Shown here piece by piece: positions 11,685 to 22,790 of a stretch of DNA of 64,000 nt (within the stretch, counting starts at the first letter, position 1; every line of letters begins with the position of its first letter). The DNA is taken from positions 1-64,000 of the forward strand of contig JADGIZ010000002.1 of the NCBI GenBank assembly GCA_027604665.1. The letters are read 5' to 3'. The DNA comes from Polyrhizophydium stewartii (taxonomy: Eukaryota; Chytridiomycota; Chytridiomycetes; Rhizophydiales). The position numbers and the translations under genes were made by a program. The notes beneath the pieces were generated by a model. That model ran no database searches and was not told where the DNA came from. It saw only the letters and a program-made list of their open reading frames with translations.

Positions 11685-14639
11685 CATATAAATTAAATAG
11701 TTAATAGAGGCATATATATTGGGGGATTATTAGAAATAGAGCACAAGTATTAGTAAAATATTTAGGTCAAATATAACAAGATAAATAATCCTAAGACGAC
11801 AATTCTAATTATATCGGTAGCTATGCAAATGTTCTAAATATATAATAATTTAGGGTATGTACCTACTATATTAATTGAGTAGCATATCGTAAATCAAAAT
11901 AGAGCCACAAATAAATATCTTATAGAATAATAAGAAGAGTGATATCTAAATATTAGAAACTTTATCAATCAGACCGATGTCCCACCGGCAGGTCAGAATA
12001 GAAAGAATCAACTCTTAACTCTAATAAAGCCATTCTAGAATAGTAAATAAATTCGATCCAGAATATCTCCCGCAATCTCTAATTTTAATTAAAGGTAATA
12101 AAATAGAATCTAAACTATAGCCATCCTAATATTAATACTAAGAATTAATTAAGTGTAACTAGATATAACAGTCAGAAAATTCAGATTAATAATTAGACTG
12201 CAGATTACTTATGTCTATTACTCCAAATTAAACTCTAATAAATTAGATGGACCTCGGGCCATCGGACTTATTGCTTTATATTTAGATATCACTCATCACT
12301 ATCCCTTCCCTATACACTTATAAGGATTTATTAACTATACCTGATTACAACCAGCTCCGCTGTATAATAATCCATTTTATTCTAATTTAGATCTAGATCC
12401 TACTAATTATATTAGTTTAGAAAGGTTACTATTCTGCTATGGGTCTAACTTACCTTACAGATATTACTTTATTTATTATAGCACTAAGCCTATCTCATCC
12501 ATTGTACTATTATCTTATTTTGCTAGGTTTAAATATCTCTTATTATACTTTAAATAATTGAGTCTCGGATATTCACTTGAATAGGATTATTAGCTCCCTA
12601 CTCTTCTAATCATAGTTATTATATATGTATTTTTTATTCGATGCTCATAGAATCTAATGATTATTATACCTAGGTTAGTATCCCATTTGCCGGGGTAGTC
12701 TTTATCACAGCTATGCTGTGGAGGTTTAGAGGATTATTAAGCTATTATAAATAGCTATCCAATGATTGGAATGCAACTATTGTGTTAATTCTAGCTTACT
12801 ACTTATTAGACTTATGGTATTTGATACTAGATACATATTTCCTTCTGGGTTTATGAATTACAACATGCTTATTATCTAACTTATTTAGATCTGAATGTTA
12901 TTGATTAATGTCGATGCATTCCAACTAATAATGGTTTAGAAGGAGAATAAGTAATATAAGCTATAATGATCCTAATATTGACTGTATAATAACTAGCAGC
13001 ATAGCTGTCACATCCCTATTAATAAGTATAGGTAATAATATCTCTATCTATAATAAATACTACAATACGGTGCTACCAGTGACACTAAGTAAGCAGCTTT
13101 AGCTGGCCACTCCGTGAATTGTAACCTAGCTATAAAGGATAATAGCTATTATATAACTAGTAAGAAATCAATGATGAATTGCGATGCATCGAAAGGGATA
13201 GCCTATAGAACAACTAGGGTTTCTTAAAGTAATACTATCAATAGGTTTAGATTAATTACTTATGGATACTGATACGATTCTAGTTAAAGGGGGGTACTAT
13301 GTACCTAAATCATTTAATACTCCTCAATCTAATTACTATATTTATTTATATCTAAGATTCACTTGATGTATAGATCTTAGGTGAGTATTATTAAACTAGA
13401 TCGATGCTTCGTAATTACATTTCAATAGTTCTTATTCTATATTTGCCTATTACACATTTTAGACCAATGTTCCTTACCTTCTTGTTACTTTATTCGATAC
13501 TTCTTCCCTATTTAGAATTCTATTGTCAATATTCTATTATCTCCCATATTCATATTCACGATTCTTCTATATTTCATTATCTACCTATTTATTGATTAGT
13601 CATTATTGTATTATAGTTCTTTAATTAATATTATACTATTTAAGATTTATCCGACAGGATTTTACTTATTCAAATTATGCCTTATTTATTATCTAACGAC
13701 TCAGCTATTAAAGTTTATACATTTACTCATATCTAAATTATTCCAGCTTCGCTGTTATTTATTATTGGTTTATCCTTACTTCACTCAAAGCTATATTCTA
13801 TTTATTTACTATTTTACTTTACTTACCTCTTACTCCTTCAAATATTATTGAGTTCTATGATTATCATCAAAGTTCTAATTCGATTTCTATTTTAGTTCTG
13901 AACTATCTCTGCCATTTAGTTCGATGCTGCGCAATAATATTCTTCATTCCCATTATTACCCTATTCCAGTTACTTACTCTTTACTCATGATTGATATTAC
14001 ATTATATCCAATGTCCCAGAGGTCCATGGGACAGCTCTGGGCAGTAATTTAATTGATCAGACCTCCGACACCGTAGGTTGGCATGTAGAGCATTGTCAGT
14101 GAGGGTTGCGGTGATTTAATTAATAGCAAGTATTGGTTGAAGTTAATCTGGTAGATTTGGTGTAAAATAATTTGGGTTATATGTAATAAGCATAAAAGTA
14201 TAATAGCACTTTCAGATTGGACTGATGGTAGGTCTTTAGGATTCTCTTCTGGCCGGAGGTCTGCCACGGATGCTATTTATTCTTAAATTAGAATTACTAA
14301 TGTCTTATTCTTTCTTTTATTGTCTGATCAGTTAGAGGTCAACCGAGCCCTCCCATCTGACTGGGCTTCCCTAGTTCTAAAAGTCTCATTATCAATATTG
14401 ACAGCGTAGCTGGGTATAACAGAATTCAACCTGAACTGTGAGTATTAAGTCATATTATATTTTATGTTAAAAGGGATTACTAACTTAGATGTTTATAGTC
14501 CTCCACAGTATTTTATTCTCCCAACGAAGTTGGTTTATTCGATGGCGTAGCCAATAGTATTTGTAAATGTCCCTAAGTAAACTTAATTTTAGAGTATTAA
14601 ATACATAACTTTCGTTCTTCACTATATGTTCAATATGTC

Positions 14640-15360
14640 ATATTGCACTTGATGTCCAAGAGTGAACATTGCAATGTCATTAATAGCCAGGATTGGTGGT
14701 CATTAATATAATCATGTTGCTGATTGATTTGTTCTGGTGATTCGGGCGGATTGATTGGGGTCCTGAAGTGTAAAAGATGAAAAGTTGCTATTATGCTCCT
14801 TCAAAACCCAACGAGATGGATAGTGTAGTAATTATTTTATCCGGGCACTGATTTCAACTCTGACTTTGTTTCTGCCTCCCGTCTTTTGAGGGTCCGGAGG
14901 CCAACCTATCAGTTGCGTTAGTTTTAATTCTTGTAAATCCACTTGGTTTTCTTATCTGGAGCACCTACTTTCCCTTTCAGCCAATGGAACATTGCCATTT
15001 ATTTTACTCTTTGGTTGGTAACCAGCTCTTTCTTGTTGCGCCGCAACCACTTTAATTTTAATCTAAAGCTATCATTCTTTGGTGAATAAGAAGGTACAAG
15101 CAGACAAAAACTGTAAGAATCCAATGGCTCTGACAACTTTTTACTAATAATCAAGGGAGTTACTAAACTACTATGACCTAATTACTAATGGTTAATAAAG
15201 GGGAGCATGTCCACTAATACCAACCCAAACCATCAAGATAATCCCCATCTAACTTCCCTTAAAGTCACATACCTACCAAATAGACGCTGATGAGAAACCC
15301 ATCAGCATAAATTGCAACCCTTAAAGGCATTGAGAATCCACACAACAGATACAAGAAAAA
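14640..15360. other. Island of higher complexity, origin unknown
   Basis: This stretch is visibly less AT-rich and less TAG/CTA-rich than its surroundings. The minus strand has short protein-like stretches interrupted by stops (for example M-A-M-F-H-W-L-K-G-K from about 15003). I could not assign them to a family. It could be the remains of inserted plasmid or nuclear DNA, or an ORF continuing from 15361-15651. Confidence 0.3.
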
Positions 15361-15651
15361 TTAGTCAGCCTACCTCAACTCTCTTTCCCACTAAATTACA
15401 TAAAGAGTCATGATTATCCCCTCTTTCCCAATTAGACTAAAGCCCCCGTCGACTTGAACAACTTCTTCAGTTTGTTCTTCTCTATCGTGTATATTTGGGA
15501 TTATTGTGACATATGAGATAAAATGTAAAACCTCGCCCTCGGCTCTCAATACTGTACTGTCTATCACTAAAATAGGTGTCTCATTACTATCCTTATTAAT
15601 ATCTAACACTATTTGTTTGGGTGGGATTAAAACTTGTTTAATAGTAAACAC
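15361..15651 (-). CDS. Hypothetical protein, 96 codons if TAG is Leu
   Basis: The frame starts at GTG (15651) directly after an in-frame TAA. Under the standard code it ends at TAG (15391) after 86 codons; reading TAG as Leu, as the HE genes suggest, carries it to TAA at 15361-15363. Composition is balanced for a mitochondrial ORF: mixed charged residues, an acidic stretch near residues 55-65 (D-R-E-E-Q-T-E-E), no clear membrane segment and no recognised motif. There is no ATG start and no neighbour that hints at function. It may be a fragment of an inserted gene. The lack of low-complexity bias is the only reason it is listed. Confidence 0.25.
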
Positions 15652-15663
15652 CCCATATTAAAA

Positions 15664-18600
15664 CCCAGAGATCCTTACATTAAATAGGTTTAATAGTAAC
15701 AATTATTATATTAAATAGAGCAGTTTACGGATTTATCTAAGAGTCTAACTGGGTTTAATGATTATTATTACATACATTAGTCTTAATTTATCCGGAGAAC
15801 CCCGGGGACTAAGTATACAATTCAAGGTTTATATGTTAGATATCTTTATACTAAATACTCTAGATGGCTAATAAGTTCTAGAATCGGCCCCCTGGGGGGC
15901 GATTCCCCGCTAGCGGTGAATCTGTCTTAATTCTAATTACGATGTACCACAATTTTTATAATTAAACTACATAATAGATCTAAGTAGAATAGATCATTAG
16001 TCTATCTATTTATTTGATCAACATTCCTTTTATAGTTAAACTGTTACTGATATTCTAATAAATTCGGCATATTATGTAAATAACTGGGGATGATTAGTAT
16101 TAGATAGTCAAATTTGTTAGACATCTATGGACCCTTTGTTATTCTATTCCACGTAGTGCTCTTATCGCTAGGCAAATTAGATAAAAGTATAGATAAAAGC
16201 AGGAATATGAGAGTATATGATGAAATACATGACACATAAGATACAGATATAGACGACAGTTCGAGTATTATCCTTATTCACATCCTTTATAAGATAGGTA
16301 AAATTAGATTTAGTGTAGTTTGTAGTTATTAATAATAATATGGTTTATATTCTATTAATAGATATGGTTTATATTATGGGTTTATACAATATTAAAGGGA
16401 TATTACAGTTCTGATTATAGTAAAGAAGTTAATTAAGATAGATTACAGAGAATACTTAACAATGGCTTTATTATACTTAACACAGCATAGCTGTGGATAT
16501 AAATAAGCTTATTAATAAATAAGATAGAATGGATACTATAAAGAATAGAAGAGTATACTTAACTATCAAAGGAGATTAAGACATACTTACTTAAACAATA
16601 GGGTAATGTCTATATATAACAAGTATATTATCTGTGGATATTTAATGATTATATAGAATGTCTAGGAATTAAGGATAGTGGTAATAAAGATCCGCTTACT
16701 CTCTGTACTGGCATTATTAAAGTACCATAGTAAGCTAGTAGTTATAGTTTAGAACTTATAATTAATACTATTTAATGTATTTATACTTAGAATCATTGTT
16801 AATATACTAATAGTAAAGAATAAACAAGATAATGATTAAGAATCCCAAAGGGACGTAAGTAATATTAATATACCTTATAAATAAGTAAGAATAATAGATA
16901 GTATGTTATTAATAAGAATACTTATAAGAGTTATATTAACATCAACAGGTACTTACTTATACTGGTAATAACCATTCTAATATACTCTATTAATAATAAA
17001 TATACCAGAGGAAAGTCATCCTTCTTGGTGCTTCGCAATACTTAATAACTCATTAACATGATTTACAATGTGGATACTATATATACTCCGGTATTTCATT
17101 TATTTATTATAGTAGTTTCTAAAGGAGATTATGGTTTATTGCTATTTATATTTAGGGGACAATTCTACTTGATTCCCTTCATAGCTTCTATGTAGATATC
17201 TCTACCAATATACACATCCCTCATAAGTGTAAAACAATTTTCTTCCGGAAGAATAAAATAGATCTAATAATAAAGTTATTCATATTATCTTAATAATGGA
17301 GACTATCCTTATTCTTTGACATAGTAAATAATAAATATTATGCGTCTTGCTAGCAAGATGAGTTACAGATGTTGACGGTGACGACTAGTCATCGTCCCCA
17401 AGATAATAAAATTGATATGTTATAAGCCATTCTACATAATATATGACACAGTCTAATTAATAGTCATTCTGATCTCTTCTAGTCTTTACTATTTTGTATT
17501 TGTCATTTATTAATAGGATGATAGATAGTATTCTCCTTTAAAGTAAATATCGGTAAGAATAAGGGTATACCTATAACTATTAATTAGATATATTTCTAGT
17601 GTTATTATTAGTAAGATAGTAGCTAAATATAGAGATTGAATATACGGATATCTAAGAAATTGCTGTGCATCGATATAAATAAACTGTAGCAAATAAAGAT
17701 AAGATAGATGTTACTCTAAGTCTATATAAGGAATATAGTGATGGTTTAACAAGTAACCTGTTATAGTAATCACGAGAGATAAGTACAGAGAGTAATAATA
17801 GTAGAGATGTAGATAATACAGAATGATCAGTATAAGATTAATACCAGATACAGTTAATTATTAGGCATCAGGTGTAGTATAATTGCGAAGCATCGCTAAT
17901 TATAATAAAGTCCTACAATAAATACAGCTGGTAATAGATAGACTAAGACTAAGAATATAATAAGTCTCGAATATATTCTAAATTAAAAGAAGAGTATAGA
18001 CTAAGCACTAAAACTATAAGATAAAATAATGTATATAAATATTCTAAGCTAACTCTAATAAACAGATGAAATTCTAAACACAGTTAGTGCTATTAGAAAT
18101 ATATAATAAACCCCATATAGAACTAAATAACATGGAGAGATAACTAAAGATCTGTAACCCTAATAAAACTAACAGGGTCAGTGTAGACTAATAATCATAC
18201 TCAAGAGATATACTAACTATACCTAACATAGACTACCAATACCTTTTATAATAACCCTAAATATTCTTATTGTTTAGTTTATTTTACTATATGATCTGTA
18301 GTCTTTATACTTATTCCTATTAAATTGAGATCTAGTTATCTTTATAATCATAGGATAGAATTTAGACTATTATAGCTTAAAGTTCCATTGGTGCACCATC
18401 TTTACTTTAGTATTTATTCTTTTATATATCTATCTCCTTAGTAGGCTTTATATTATCTTACTTATTATATATTTACCTTTATATCTTCAGTCTTATACTA
18501 TTCTATATGTTACTTTAGTTACCTGATTATTGTGTTTTATAGGCAGCTTATACCTCTAATCCTGAGTATAATCATATTCGTTTATACTATATTGAGTTAG
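15664..18600. other. AT-rich intergenic sequence upstream of rnl
   Basis: No gene was recognised. It holds a double hairpin (15882-15922), a CACAGCATAGCTGTG hairpin (16481-16495) and GCGAAGC-type hairpins. The 5' part of rnl (domain I and early domain II) would normally be expected here, but none of its conserved signatures is visible. Confidence 0.5.
15882..15922 (+). repeat. Bistable double hairpin, copy D5
   Basis: The first hairpin is AATCGGCCCC/GGGGCGATT. The second is GATTC-CCCGC-ta-GCGG-TGAATC. The strand GATT (15901-15904) is shared by both and can pair with AATC on either side. Confidence 0.6.
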
Positions 18601-18620
18601 ATTAGCAGGGTGTAAATCCC

Positions 18621-19325
18621 TGCTGTAAAGATAGTGATCTACTCTATACTTTATTCAGGTATATTACCATCAGTCAATTGGTGCGAAGATCGATTGACAA
18701 GAGAGAAAGAGCTCCATCTATAAGCTAAAGTTCCGAAATATAAGATAAGTCATACTAGAGGTCGTTTACTTAGATTGTAAGATCTTCTTTATGTAGGATT
18801 AGTAGGTTCCATCGAAGAAAATGAGTGAGTAATATCTCATGGAAGTCGTCCTGATATTATTATCCGGGACAAAATCAAACGACCGTTAATAATTGGATTA
18901 AGTCTTATTACTTTAGCTATAGCGTGTGAAAAATCACGGGTAGCGGAGTGTGTTGATTTATCATCAACAACAATAATGCTGACATGAGTAACGTAAAGGA
19001 CGGTCTTAATCCGTCCGGCCTATAGTTCAAGGTTTTCAAAAATCTCTAAAGAGGATTGAGTCAATTGGTATCTAACCTCAAAAGAGGGAAGATTATGTAA
19101 ACAGTTATTGCAATAATAATATTCGATATCATTAATTAGCTGATACTGATTCGGGCTACTTATTAATTTTGACCCGTAACAGGAAATAAATTAAATAAAT
19201 ACCATACTGATAACCGACTCTGGTGAACAGGCGTTTATTGCGCTAAGGCTTTCAGAGACCTATCTAGAAGGAACTCGGCAAATTTGAAGTGCGACTGTGA
19301 CTTGGAAAGGATTTCCTCATATAAT
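18621..19325 (+). rRNA. Large-subunit rRNA, domain II (part) to domain IV (start)
   Basis: This segment follows bacterial 23S in order. ATAGTGATCTACTC matches the GGTGATCTA helix of domain II. GAGAGAAAGAGCTCC, then CTAAAGTTCCGAAAT, then GTCGTTTACTTAG match the GAGGGAAACAACCC / CTAAGGTCCC / GTTGGCTTAGAAG series. AATGCTGACATGAGTAACG (18974-18992) is nearly universal. ACCGACTCTGGTGAACAGG and GAAGGAACTCGGCAAA (19213-19283) match the domain III-IV border. About 250 nt of domain II that normally follow the first motif are absent. The segment stops where known intron site L1699 would be, just ahead of an HE frame. Exact ends are approximate. Confidence 0.8.
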
Positions 19326-19348
19326 TAAATTAAATTTAAGAATAATAA

Positions 19349-19933
19349 ATCAATAAATGCGGCGGCGGCAAAAATAATACTAATAATCGTATACAAAATA
19401 TATTAGAAAAAATTAAACTTAATCCATATTGGTTAGTTGGACTAGTTGATGGAGAAGGATGCTTTACTGCTAGTCTCTATCCACATAAACATTCTAAATG
19501 GGGTGTTCAACCTCAATTAAGTTTTCATATCACTCAATCTCAATTAGATGTAACTATGCTTGAAGCTATTGCTCTTTTTTTTGGTGTTTATTCTAAATTT
19601 TCTACTAAAGGTGTTTGTGATTTTAAAGTAATTAGAGCCTCCTATTGGATTAATTATTCCTTTTTTCCAACAATATGAACTTTTAAGTAGAAAAGCAAAT
19701 ATGTTTACTATTTGGGTTAATGCTATTGAGGCTGGTATACATTTAGGTTCTACTCTTGAAGCTAGAGATCAATTTATTTCTTTAATGGAAAAATTAAATG
19801 CAGCTCCTGAGAATCTAAAGAAATTAGAAAACTTGCTATTCGTGAATTCTTACTTTCTTTAGATACATTACCTACTTTAGAACAACGCCATTCTTTACAT
19901 CAAACTCTTGCTACTTTATCTAAAGCTAAATAA
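19349..19933 (+). pseudogene. LAGLIDADG homing endonuclease HE-1, frameshifted
   Basis: HEs of this family cut the intronless allele and spread their intron. The frame opens after TAA at 19346 without an ATG. K-L-N-P-Y-W-L-V-G-L-V-D-G-E-G-C-F begins at about residue 22. It continues to about 19640, shifts frame once near 19645 (resuming at G-L-I-I-P-F-F-Q-Q-Y) and shifts back near 19820, ending at TAA 19931-19933. The second part has the usual W-V-N-A-I-E-A-G-I-H-L-G block. It lies directly after an rnl segment ending near E. coli position 1700, so it probably belongs to an L1699 group I intron, although I cannot see that intron's core. HE-2 at 20832 is a clear relative. Confidence 0.75.
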
Positions 19934-20238
19934 TAAATTTTTAGAGTATTTAAAGATGTATATGAATTTATTTTATTACATATTTATTAATATAACAGCA
20001 TAAATACTATCAATTAGCTAAGCTAAATACTATATTTCTAACCTCTAACATGACCTAAATATTGTAAAACAGGTGAAATTGATGCAGCTATTAAGAAATA
20101 GTATTAATATTTGTGGGAGGGTTTAGTGCTAAGTAGCAAATAATTTATTAATAAAAATAGATTGGTGCACTTATTTATTTTAGAACCAGGTAAACAGCCC
20201 ATTTTTGAGTGAGTTATTATTTAAATTTGATTAGAAAA
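19934..20238 (+). other. Intron tail and probable short rnl segment
   Basis: The rnl bases between sites L1699 and L1787 should lie here. GGTGAAATTGATGCAGC (near 20072) is a possible but weak match to this part of rnl. No firm exon boundaries can be drawn. Confidence 0.3.
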
Positions 20239-20831
20239 AGCGAAATTGCGACCTGCAAAGCTAATTAAAACAATGTGGTGTAACCCCACTAGATCATTCT
20301 AAGCCTAGATACAAATATGATAAGGGTAACCTTTTCGTATTAAGCTGTATTGACAATGTAAGCTATCTTAATAGTATACTATTAGCTGCTAGGCTAGACC
20401 AATATGGATAACGCAAGTGAATCTACGTTGAGGTGCCGTTAACAGTCCCCCCGTCATTTTTATTGCTTTAATAAAAGCGGTTTCCTAAGGGTTAAGGTTC
20501 AAATGAATATTCTTCCAATAGATAAATTGATCGATTAGAATACCTTCGGCATAGAGTAGGATCCTAAGTTGGTTATTAAAGTGTTTTAATTGGAACAGGG
20601 TAAGCCCAATAATCTCCAGAATGGAGGACCAATCGTGAGGTTGGTTATCGGTTAGTGGGTATAGGATAATACAAAAAGCTAATGGTTTACTGTAATGGTA
20701 GACATAGGATGCCCGATGCATCTACTTCGAAAGAAGGCTGACTTGTATACAGGTGCTAATTTGTTTACTATTAAATTACATATTAAGGATTATATATAAA
20801 AACCGTGTTGAATAAATTTAAATAGCGATTA

Positions 20832-21351
20832 AAGCTAATGTGGTTAGTTGGTCTTACTGATGGAGAAGGTTGCTTTACTGCGACTATTTATCCATATATT
20901 CATTCAAAGTGAGGTGTTCAATCATAATTATCATTTTTTATTACTCAATCTCAATAGGACTAGGATATGTTAGCAATTCTATTTTTTGGTGTTGGATCTG
21001 TGTATAACCGTGTTAGACATGTTTCCGATTTTAAGGTAGTCCGTCGTGGGCTACAGAGTAGCCATATTATTCCTTTTTTTACTAATTATTCATTATTAAA
21101 CGTCAATGAATGAAATGTTTACAACATGGGTTGAGTAGTTTAATGCGGTTGAAATTGATATACATTAGGGTAATACTCTTCAAGCTAGAGATCAATATCT
21201 ATTCTATAAACAGTAGATAATAAAACGTCAATGCCGCATAAGAAGGTTTTAAGAAAATTAGCAAGAAACTCGTAAAATAGAATCCTTAATAATTAAAGAT
21301 ATTTAAGTTTATAAGCCTTACCTTCTTTAGAATAACGTAAATAATTTATTG
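20832..21351 (+). pseudogene. LAGLIDADG homing endonuclease HE-2, decayed
   Basis: K-L-M-W-L-V-G-L-T-D-G-E-G-C-F starts the readable part, which parallels HE-1 along its length (H-S-K-W-G-V-Q, I-T-Q-S-Q, F-F-G-V, D-F-K-V, W-V-E-L-F-N-A-V-E, L-P-S-L-E). TGA at 20910 stands where HE-1 has TGG. TAG at 21136 and 21166 stand at Leu positions, as does TAG at 20955. TAA at 20922 and near 21333 replace Gln codons CAA, which are true nonsense changes by C-to-T. TAG at 20961 falls on a Val position and is probably decay. Several frameshifts are present. It sits in domain IV of the group II intron. Confidence 0.75.
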
Positions 21352-21497
21352 AGAATATAAAATCAAGAGAAGCCTTTAAATATATCAAGGGGTAGGTCCG
21401 CGCTCCACTAAGAGAAATCATATATTAATGGACTTCACAAGGTTAAACCTTAGTTTAGTAGTATCTAAGCGTTATTAAACATGCTAATTTAGTGCTT

Positions 21498-21531
21498 GAG
21501 CCGTGTGCTATGAAAGTAGCATGCACGGTTC
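21498..21531 (+). ncRNA. Group II intron domain V
   Basis: The 34-nt hairpin begins GAGCCGTG and ends CACGGTTC, with the AGC catalytic triad at positions 2-4, a two-base bulge and a GAAA tetraloop. This is the most diagnostic group II feature and it is intact. Domain VI follows: GAGAGGT (21536-21542) pairs with ACCT-A-TTC, leaving A21564 bulged exactly 7 nt before the splice site, as expected for the branch point. Confidence 0.92.
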
Positions 21532-21571
21532 TTAAGAGAGGTCAACGCGAGAGCGCTTAACCTATTCTAAC

Positions 21572-21650
21572 CATAAGTCTTCGCTAAACTCTTTATGAGG
21601 TTGTATGAAGGCTGACACCTGCCCGGTTCTACTAGAGCCTGGTTAATACA
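21572..21650 (+). rRNA. Large-subunit rRNA, domain IV segment
   Basis: CATAAGTC continues the L1787 loop, and GTATGAAGGCTGACACCTGC followed by CCGG (from about 21603) matches the GACGCCTGCCCGGTGC helix of 23S. GGTTAATAC near 21641 matches GGTTAATTG. The 5' boundary is the group II splice site. Confidence 0.8.
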
Positions 21651-22044
21651 TTGTTTTATGCCAAAAATAGACACCCGTTGGGTAGCGTAGCTGCCCCTAA
21701 TTATGTATTTATTGGCAGGATTAGTCGTTATAGACGAAAATATGATTCGAAGGCTTGATCAACCAAAGCCAGCTGTTCTCGTAACGAAGCGACCTTATTT
21801 TTTATATGATTGACGCCTTGCTAATCTAGCTATTCTACGCGGCTTGGCTCGTTATTAGCTTCGCGTAATACCGCTTTGTAGAATCATATAACCGATCCCC
21901 AGAGAATTTAAACAAACCAGATCAGCTATTAACGTTTTTGTTGGCTTATTGGTAAGAAAAAATCCATCCGTATCCGGATTTATCCTTATATACGTAACGA
22001 GGCTAGTAATTTAAGATCTTCCTGTTTTACAGGGGGGTATAAGA
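21651..22044 (+). other. Insertion between rnl segments, hairpin-rich
   Basis: In 23S only about 40 nt separate GGTTAAT from GTAAACGGC, but here about 400 nt do. The insert begins with GCCAAAAAT and has ATTTATTGGC about 50 nt later, so it can fold on itself. It also holds GCTACC- and CTTCGCG-type hairpins. No ORF or intron core was recognised. Confidence 0.4.
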
Positions 22045-22080
22045 TTTAGTAAACGGCAGCTGTTCTATTCGGCTGTCTAA
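22045..22080 (+). rRNA. Large-subunit rRNA, GTAAACGGC segment
   Basis: TTAGTAAACGGCAGCTGT matches the 23S string CGGTAAACGGCGGCCGTAACTA up to the region of sites L1917-L1931. The normally invariant AACTATAACGGTCCTAAGG is degraded to something like TTCTATTCGGCTGTCTAA, or is interrupted. Confidence 0.55.
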
Positions 22081-22399
22081 TAATTAAATTATTGCTTAAA
22101 TAAGAAATGACTATAAGCAGGTGGTATTGAAGCAGCTTCGATTGAAATTATTATCTTCATTATTATAATGAACATGCTAAGATGGATATCGTAATAATTA
22201 CGGGCACTTTAGCTTCGTATGTTTGCTGAATGCTACCCCAGAGATTATTAATTAAGCGCCGATACATCGGCAAGATTTAATCCATAAGTACTATCCTAAA
22301 GGGTATGTATGTTATATATTAGGTAACTCTAACGGTAAAATAAAAATAAGAATGTGATCGATTATTAGCGTAAGTAAGTAAGTAAAAAATGATAAATTG

Positions 22400-22790
22400 A
22401 TGAATAATTGGTTAGACCGCTGATGAAGATTCTTTTGTTGGCTTATGTAGGTACCGCCGATGACAAATTATCAACTTGGATTTCGTGACAATATTAACTA
22501 CTCTATTCTTATTAACTAACCATAATCATAGCTTATCTCAAGAGGACTTATAAAATAACATTTTGGGGTAGGTAGTGGCGGTCGCGATATGACCAAATAT
22601 CTATGTGGGGGGTTAAACGATATTTTTAGAAGGCTTGTTATCATTCCATTTCAGCAATCGCGTTATATGCTAATAAAGCTACCGATTTTAAGCTTATTTG
22701 AGCATTATTGCTTTACGAAGAAGATCGTGCGCATTAGACTAAGGATAAAATATTAATAATGCTTCCCAGAATACCAGCGACTATTCTTAT
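22400..22790 (+). pseudogene. LAGLIDADG homing endonuclease HE-3, frameshifted
   Basis: ATG at 22400 opens M-N-N-W-L-D, and the usual acidic LAGLIDADG block (A-D-E-D-S-F-V-G) appears one frame over. M-T-N-Y-Q-L-G-F-R, H-F-G-V-G-S-G-G and I-I-P-F follow. Then A-T-D-F-K-L-I-W-A-L-L-L, A-H-L-T-K-D-K-I-L occurs in another frame. In that last part TGA at 22699-22701 reads as Trp and TAG at 22735-22737 reads as the conserved Leu of H-L-T. It lies in an intron between rnl segments at 22080 and 23424, near sites L1923-L1931. At least three frameshifts make it non-functional as written. Confidence 0.65.

Larger units (their letters stand above)
8171..14639. other. AT-rich intergenic sequence with scattered mini-hairpins
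   Basis: No recognisable gene. It contains short hairpins built on GCGAAGC/GCTTCGC, CACAGC-ATA-GCTGTG hairpins (8976-8990, 12706-12720), CTTCGG hairpins (GACCTTCGGATT near 9457 and 9709) and the degenerate tandem repeat at 11205-11430. Open frames at 9913-10122, 13404-13595, 13606-13851 and 14049-14267 have biased composition and no family signature. Confidence 0.55.
20239..21571 (+). mobile_element. Group II intron in rnl, site L1787
   Basis: The 3' end is firm: a 34-nt domain V at 21498-21531, a domain VI hairpin, and a splice site after CTAAC at 21571. The following exon (CATAAGTC, then CTGACACCTGCCCGG) puts the insertion in the AAAAA/CATAGC loop, a known L1787 site in fungal rnl. The 5' end is uncertain. 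GCGACCTGC near 20249 resembles the GTGCGACC start, and TAACGCAAGTGAATC near 20418 resembles a domain I segment. The intron encodes a LAGLIDADG frame (20832-21351) rather than a reverse transcriptase, as reported for L1787 introns in other fungi. The RNA core appears sound while the ORF is dead. Confidence 0.75.

Noticed and set aside
13404..13851. Hydrophobic ORFs suggesting membrane proteins
   Set aside because: Pyrimidine-rich low-complexity sequence gives Leu/Ile/Tyr/Ser in every frame; no respiratory-chain motif.
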